Of a stretch of 8,926 bases of DNA, positions 5,332 through 8,926 are shown one piece after another (positions within the stretch are counted from its first letter, which is position 1; each line of letters opens with the position of its first letter). Both the position numbers and the translations under genes were made by a program. The notes beneath the pieces were generated by a model. The model did no database searches. It had not been told where the DNA came from and worked only from the letters and a program-made list of their open reading frames with translations. This DNA is from Pseudomonadota bacterium (GTDB taxonomy: Bacteria > Pseudomonadota > Alphaproteobacteria > Rhizobiales > Devosiaceae): NCBI GenBank assembly GCA_023433985.1, contig JAEYTN010000418.1, positions 1-8,926 on the forward strand, read 5' to 3'.

Positions 5332-6729
5332 TGGCGTGGCTCCGCTTTCCGGGAATGGCGTCGATGAGTTCGCGCGTGTAGTCGCTCTGGGGCCGGAGGA
5401 AGACTTCCTCGACCGGGCCGGCTTCGACCTGCCGGCCGTTGTGGAGCACCGAGACGGTGTCCGAGATCTGCCGCACCACCGCCAGGTCGTGCGACACGAA
5501 GAGGTAGGTGAGGCCGCGCTCCCGCTGCAGCTCGTCGAGCAGCTTCAGGATCTGCGCCTGCACGGTGACATCGAGGGCGGAAACCGCCTCGTCGAGCACC
5601 AGCACCTTGGGATCGAGGATCAGCGCTCGGGCGATGGCCACGCGCTGCCGCTGGCCGCCGGACAGGGCGCGCGGGCGGCGCGAACGCAACGCCTCCGGCA
5701 GGCCGACGCGTTCGAGCAGGGCGTTGACCTTCTGCGCGCGGACGGCCGCGTCGCGCTCGCCGAAATTGATCAGCGGCTCCTCGACGATGGAGAACACGGT
5801 CTGGCGCGGATCGAGCGAGGAGAACGGGTTCTGGTAGACGAGCTGGATGGTCTGCCGGAACTTCCGCAGCGCCTCGCCCTTGAGCGAGGCGATGTCGGTG
5901 CCCTCGATGCGGATGGCGCCGGCGCTGGGGCGGCCGAGGCCGACAACGTCGCGGACGGTGGTCGTCTTGCCCGAGCCGGATTCCCCGACGATGGCGTGCG
6001 TGGTGCCGCGCCTGACCGCGAACGAGACGCCATCCACGGCGCGGAAATTCTTCCGGCCCTCCGCATGGAACTCGTGCACCAGGTGCTCGACGATGATCGC
6101 GTCCTCGCCGTCCTTTGGTGGGCTGCGGAAGGTGTTGGCCGCGAGCGAAGGCGCGTCGGCGAGGAGCCGCTGGGCGTAGGGGCTGCGGGGGTTGGCGAGC
6201 AGCGTCGCGGTGTCGCCGGCCTCCTGGATGCGGCCGCCCTGCAGCACGACGATCCGGTCGGCGCGGTCGGCCGCGACGCCGAGGTCATGCGTGACCAGCA
6301 GCATGGCGGTGCCGTTCTCGCGACGGAGTTCGTCGATGAGGTCGAGGATACGGCGCTGGACGGTGACGTCGAGCGCCGAGGTCGGCTCGTCGGCGATGAT
6401 CAGCTGCGGCTTGAGCGCAATGGCGATGGCGATCAGCACGCGCTGCTTCATGCCGCCCGACAGCTCGTGTGGGTATTGTTTCGCGCGCAGCGCCGGCTCG
6501 GAAAGGCCGACGCGGGCCAGCAGTTCCACGACACGGCCCTCGATGAGCCTGCTGTCGCGTTCGCCCTGGATGCGGAGGATTTCGCCCACCTGCGCGCCGA
6601 TTGTCTTTACCGGGTTGAGCGACGAGGTGGGGTCCTGCGGGATGAGGCTGATATGCTTGCCGCGGCGGTGTGGTCGCCCTCGTGGTAGGCGACCGAGAGG
6701 TTCTCGACCGAGAGCAGGGGCGTGGCCAT
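5324..6729 (-). pseudogene. Dual-ATPase ABC protein (DppD-DppF/GsiA type) with first Walker A region deleted
   Basis: Energy-coupling subunit with two fused nucleotide-binding domains, as in peptide-type importers that use one ATPase polypeptide. Translation starts at ATG 6729, 2 bases after the permease stop, giving MATPLLSVENLSVAYHEGDHTAA. At about 6660-6667 the sequence jumps to RGKHISLIPQDPTSSLNPV in another frame, which stays open to TGA 5324-5326. The missing block, roughly 60 residues by comparison with the family, contains the Walker A loop of domain 1. The original frame stops at 6607-6609. The rest of domain 1 is present (LSGGMKQR, IIADEPTSALD, LVTHDLG). Domain 2 is complete: Walker A GESGSGKT near 5965-5986, Q-loop YQNPFSSLDPR, LSGGQRQR, VLVLDEAVSALD, FVSHDLA. 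As written the gene cannot make a working ATPase. The deletion may be real or an assembly fault across CGCGG microhomology. Confidence 0.85.
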
Positions 6730-6731
6730 GG

Positions 6732-6887
6732 TCAGCGTCCCCGACCGAGCGAGCGGCTGATGCGGTTGGCGGCGAGCACCACGATCACCACGACGATGCC
6801 GGGCGCGGTGGTGAGCCACCAGGCGGTGGAGATGTAGTTTCGCCCCTCGGCGATCAGCAGGCCCCATTCCGGAGTGGGCGGCAGCGC
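6732..6887 (-). pseudogene. C-terminal remnant of a DppC-type ABC permease
   Basis: From about 6887 to TGA 6734-6732 the minus strand reads A-LPPTPEWGLLIAEGRNYIS, then TAWWLTTAPG, a hydrophobic IVVVIVVLAAN segment, and a basic end (RISRSLGRGR). The PPTPEWG-LL-AEGR...WW...PG pattern is the conserved C-terminal end of DppC/OppC inner-membrane permeases, after the EAA coupling loop. Only about 51 of the usual 280-300 residues remain. The reading frame is different from that of the permease fragment just upstream, so it would not be translated from that start. Its stop is 2 bases from the ATPase ATG, an intact operon junction. Confidence 0.85.
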
Positions 6888-7237
6888 ACCGCGAGGATCA
6901 CCGCCAGCGTGAAGCCGAGGGTGGCGAGCCGCGCGGTGGCCGGCAGGTTGGCAAGCAGCTCGTGCGCGACCGGCACCGAGCCCACTACCGAGTAGCCGAA
7001 CTGGCCGGTGAGGAAGCCGCCGAGCGCCTGCAGGTACTGCGCCCAGAGCGGGCCGTCGACGCCGTAGGCATCGCGCAGGGCCGCGATCTGCTCGGGGCCG
7101 AGCCCCAGTTCGGGGCTCTGGAACTTGATCAGGATCGCATCGCCGGGCAGCGCCTGCAGCAGCAGGAAGGAGGCGGTGAAGGCGACCCAGATGACGAAGA
7201 CCGCCTGTCCGATGCGGCTCAGGATGTAGCGCGGCAT
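6887..7237 (-). pseudogene. N-terminal remnant of a DppB-type ABC permease
   Basis: Starts at ATG 7237 with GGAG 8 bases upstream. The first 117 residues are a normal DppB/OppB beginning: MPRYILSRIGQAVFVIWVAF with the first membrane helix, the periplasmic segment LPGDAILIKF, then YGVDGPLWAQYLQAL and FGYSV, followed by the start of the second helix (ATARLATLGFTLAVILAV). After codon 117 (6889-6887) the frame runs into DppC-type sequence out of register and stops at 6854-6856. About 200 residues are lost, including the EAA loop that contacts the ATPase. Together with the adjoining DppC remnant this indicates one deletion of roughly 1.2-1.3 kb (inferred from usual family lengths) that joined the two permease genes. 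Confidence 0.87.
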
Positions 7238-7267
7238 AGCGGGCGCTCCAGATGGACGAGGGGTGGC

Positions 7268-7287
7268 CCCGGGCGTCGCCGCCCGGG
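7268..7287 (-). other. GC-rich hairpin between binding-protein and permease genes
   Basis: CCCGGGCG (7268-7275) and CGCCCGGG (7280-7287) form a perfect 8-bp stem with a 4-base loop in the 61-base gap between the peptide-type binding protein stop and the permease start. No run of T follows, so it is not a standard intrinsic terminator. A role as an RNA-stabilising or attenuating stem that favours binding-protein expression is inferred. Confidence 0.5.
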
Positions 7288-7298
7288 ACCGGGGGAGA

Positions 7299-8926
7299 TC
7301 AGTGCGCGGCGAGCCAGACGCCGTAGAAGCTCGGTCGCCCGACGGCCTCGAAGCGCAGGTCGTGCACATAGGGCGCGGTGGCGAAGGCCTGCGGCTCCTC
7401 GAAGAACGGGATGGTGTAGGCCTGGTCCAGCACGTAGGCCTGGATCTCGCCGGCCACCGCGAGGCGCTTGGCGCGATCGGTTTCGGCGGCGAGGCTTTCG
7501 AGCAGGCCATTGAGCTTCTCGTCGACGAAGCCGGTCTTGTCGGACGAGCCGCCCTGCTGCAGCAGCCAGTCGCGGTTCTTCGGGTGGTAGCCCGACTTGA
7601 TCACGTCCGGATCGGCGCGGCCGACCATGGTGACGTTGACGGGCGTCTTCAGCGGGTCGAGCAGGTCGAGCGTGCGGCTGCCTGCGTCGCCGGCGAGGAC
7701 GTTGAGCTTCACGCCCACCTGCGCCCATTGCTGCGCAAGGAGCTGCAGCACGCCTTCGTTCTGCGGCTGCGGCAGCGACACATAGACGGTGAGGTCGAGC
7801 TTCTGGCCGTCCTTCTTGAGGATGCCGTCGGCGCCCGGCGTCCAGCCCGCCTCGGCGAACAGGGCCTTGGCCTTCTCCTGGTCGTAGACCAGCTTGTCGG
7901 AGAGATCGACATAGCCGGCCGCCTGCGAGGAGAGGATGGAGGTGGCGAGCGGGTAGTTGGCCGAGAACAGCGTCTCGACGATCTCCTGCCGGTTGGTGGC
8001 GGCGAGCAGCGCCTGGCGGACCTTCAGGTCGGCGACCAGCGGATTGTCCGGCCGGAACGAGATGGCATCGTTGATGCCGCGGGTGCCGGGCGCGAAGATC
8101 GAGTAGCCGGCGTCGATCACCTGTGCCTCGTCGTAGGCCTGGATCTGGCGGATGACGTCGGCCTGCCCGGCGAGCAGCGCGCCGATGCGCACGCTGTCCT
8201 CGGGGGTGATGATGTACTTGATGCCGTCGAGATAGGCGCGGCCCTGGTGCGCGAGCTTCGCCGGGCCCCAGTTGTAGTCCTCGCGGACCTTGAGGTTCAG
8301 CTCCTTGCCCAGCGTCTCGCTCTCGACCACGAACGGCCCCGAGCCGATGATCTTGGTAGCGTCGCCCAGCTCGTCATAGGGGCGGGCGAGCGTTGCGGCC
8401 GAGACGATGCCCGAGCCGATCACCGAGCTGCCCTGCAGGAAGCCGGGCGAGGGCGCCTTGAAGTGGAATTTCACGGTGAGGTCGTCGATCACCTCGGAGT
8501 GGTCGTAATTGTTGATGACTTCGGAGACCGGGTATTTCAGGTCCTTATTGCCGAGACCGAACGTGTCGAAGTTCAGCGCGACGGTTTTGGCGTAGACAGG
8601 GGTGCCGTCCGAGAAGGTGATGCCGGGGCGGAGCTTGAAGGTGAACTCGGTCGCCGTGTCGTTGATCTGCCAGCTTTCGGCCAGCCAGGGCTCGATCTCG
8701 AGCGTCTGCGGGTTCTGGTAGGTCAGCTTGTCGGTGATCTGGTTGAGCACGCCGCCGTTCGGATAGAAGCCGCCGGCGGGCGGGTAGAGGTTCGTGTGAG
8801 CCTGCTGCTCGAGGTAGATCAGCGTGCCGCCCTGGACCGGTGCGTCCTCTGCGAATGCCGGGTTGATTGCGATGCCGGCAAGCATGGCGCCGGCCAGTGC
8901 CTGCAATGCGGTGCGACGGGTAAGGG
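7299..8926 (-). CDS. Peptide-type ABC transporter substrate-binding protein (SBP_bac_5, KPN_01854-type), 5' end outside window
   Basis: Periplasmic substrate-binding protein of at least 542 residues; probably only a few N-terminal codons are missing. The visible start reads LTRRTALQALAGAMLAGIA and continues to a likely cleavage site near AFA-ED. The TRR followed by a hydrophobic stretch resembles a twin-arginine signal, though the Phe of the consensus is replaced, so Sec export is also possible. The family-5 pattern is clear: PVQGGTLIYLEQ, LTYQNPQTLEIEPWLAESW, TEFTFKLRPGITFSDGTPV with later VKFHFKAPSPGFLQ, a GSGPFVVE segment, VRQALLAATNR, and KAKALFAEAGWTPG. These proteins bind peptides, nickel chelates, opines or other small molecules. 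It heads the visible part of the operon, before the permeases, ATPase and monooxygenase, and I recall the KPN_01854 family in this context. The gene looks intact up to the edge. The ligand is unknown. Confidence 0.88.
   Translation of the reverse strand, partial: LTRRTALQALAGAMLAGIAINPAFAEDAPVQGGTLIYLEQQAHTNLYPPAGGFYPNGGVLNQITDKLTYQNPQTLEIEPWLAESWQINDTATEFTFKLRPGITFSDGTPVYAKTVALNFDTFGLGNKDLKYPVSEVINNYDHSEVIDDLTVKFHFKAPSPGFLQGSSVIGSGIVSAATLARPYDELGDATKIIGSGPFVVESETLGKELNLKVREDYNWGPAKLAHQGRAYLDGIKYIITPEDSVRIGALLAGQADVIRQIQAYDEAQVIDAGYSIFAPGTRGINDAISFRPDNPLVADLKVRQALLAATNRQEIVETLFSANYPLATSILSSQAAGYVDLSDKLVYDQEKAKALFAEAGWTPGADGILKKDGQKLDLTVYVSLPQPQNEGVLQLLAQQWAQVGVKLNVLAGDAGSRTLDLLDPLKTPVNVTMVGRADPDVIKSGYHPKNRDWLLQQGGSSDKTGFVDEKLNGLLESLAAETDRAKRLAVAGEIQAYVLDQAYTIPFFEEPQAFATAPYVHDLRFEAVGRPSFYGVWLAAH

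Noticed and set aside
5291..6688. Long plus-strand open frame opposite the ATPase
   Set aside because: It has no motif, and the minus strand carries all ABC ATPase signatures.
6854..7237. A novel short one-helix or two-helix membrane protein of 127 residues
   Set aside because: The first 117 residues are an ordinary DppB start, and the last 10 are DppC sequence read in the wrong frame, so this is a deletion product rather than a new gene.

Overview
The window looks like chromosomal or megaplasmid DNA from a GC-rich alphaproteobacterium. Hyphomicrobiales (rhizobia, Devosia and relatives) is my best guess. The basis is the strong G/C bias at third codon positions, the rhizobial style of ABC-importer loci, and one operon whose gene set I know mainly from Agrobacterium/Rhizobium and Klebsiella family names. 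The genus is inferred, not shown.

Left part (1-2634): a divergent sugar-uptake locus. On the minus strand a CUT1-type substrate-binding protein (159-1421, TTG start with a strong ribosome-binding site) is followed by a terminator-like hairpin and the first 28 codons of a gene that is probably the inner-membrane permease. Divergent from it, on the plus strand, is a LacI-family repressor (from 1630). The spacer between them holds two LacI-type operators with central CG dinucleotides, centred exactly 20 bp apart. They sit around a perfect TTGACA -35 box for the binding-protein gene, so substrate-relieved local repression is the likely circuit. A 112-residue helical protein of unknown function (2710-3048, plus) follows the repressor.

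Right part (3055-8926): one minus-strand operon, read from right to left: peptide-type (SBP_bac_5) binding protein, DppB-like permease, DppC-like permease, dual-ATPase ABC protein, luciferase-like FMN monooxygenase, cysteine-free CMD/AhpD-like protein, and AhpD-like alkylhydroperoxidase. From memory this set matches the uncharacterised families KPN_01854 (binding protein), KPN_01858 (monooxygenase), Avi_7170 (CMD protein) and Avi_7169 (peroxidase). The implied job is uptake of an unknown small molecule, FMNH2-dependent oxidation of it, and handling of a peroxide or reactive product. The substrate is not known to me.

As written, the operon is broken in three places. (1) The two permease genes are fused by an out-of-frame deletion that removes the end of one and most of the other. 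(2) A deletion removes the Walker A region of the first ATPase domain and shifts the frame. (3) A one-base insertion in a short C run splits the peroxidase just before its intact EX11CX2CX3H active-site motif. The binding protein, monooxygenase and CMD genes are intact, and the sugar locus shows no lesion. Either the operon is decaying or these are assembly/sequencing errors in GC-rich DNA; raw reads would decide. No tRNA, rRNA, CRISPR array, insertion sequence or attachment site was seen. No stretch over 300 bases lacks a gene: the longest gap is the 208-base regulatory spacer at 1422-1629.
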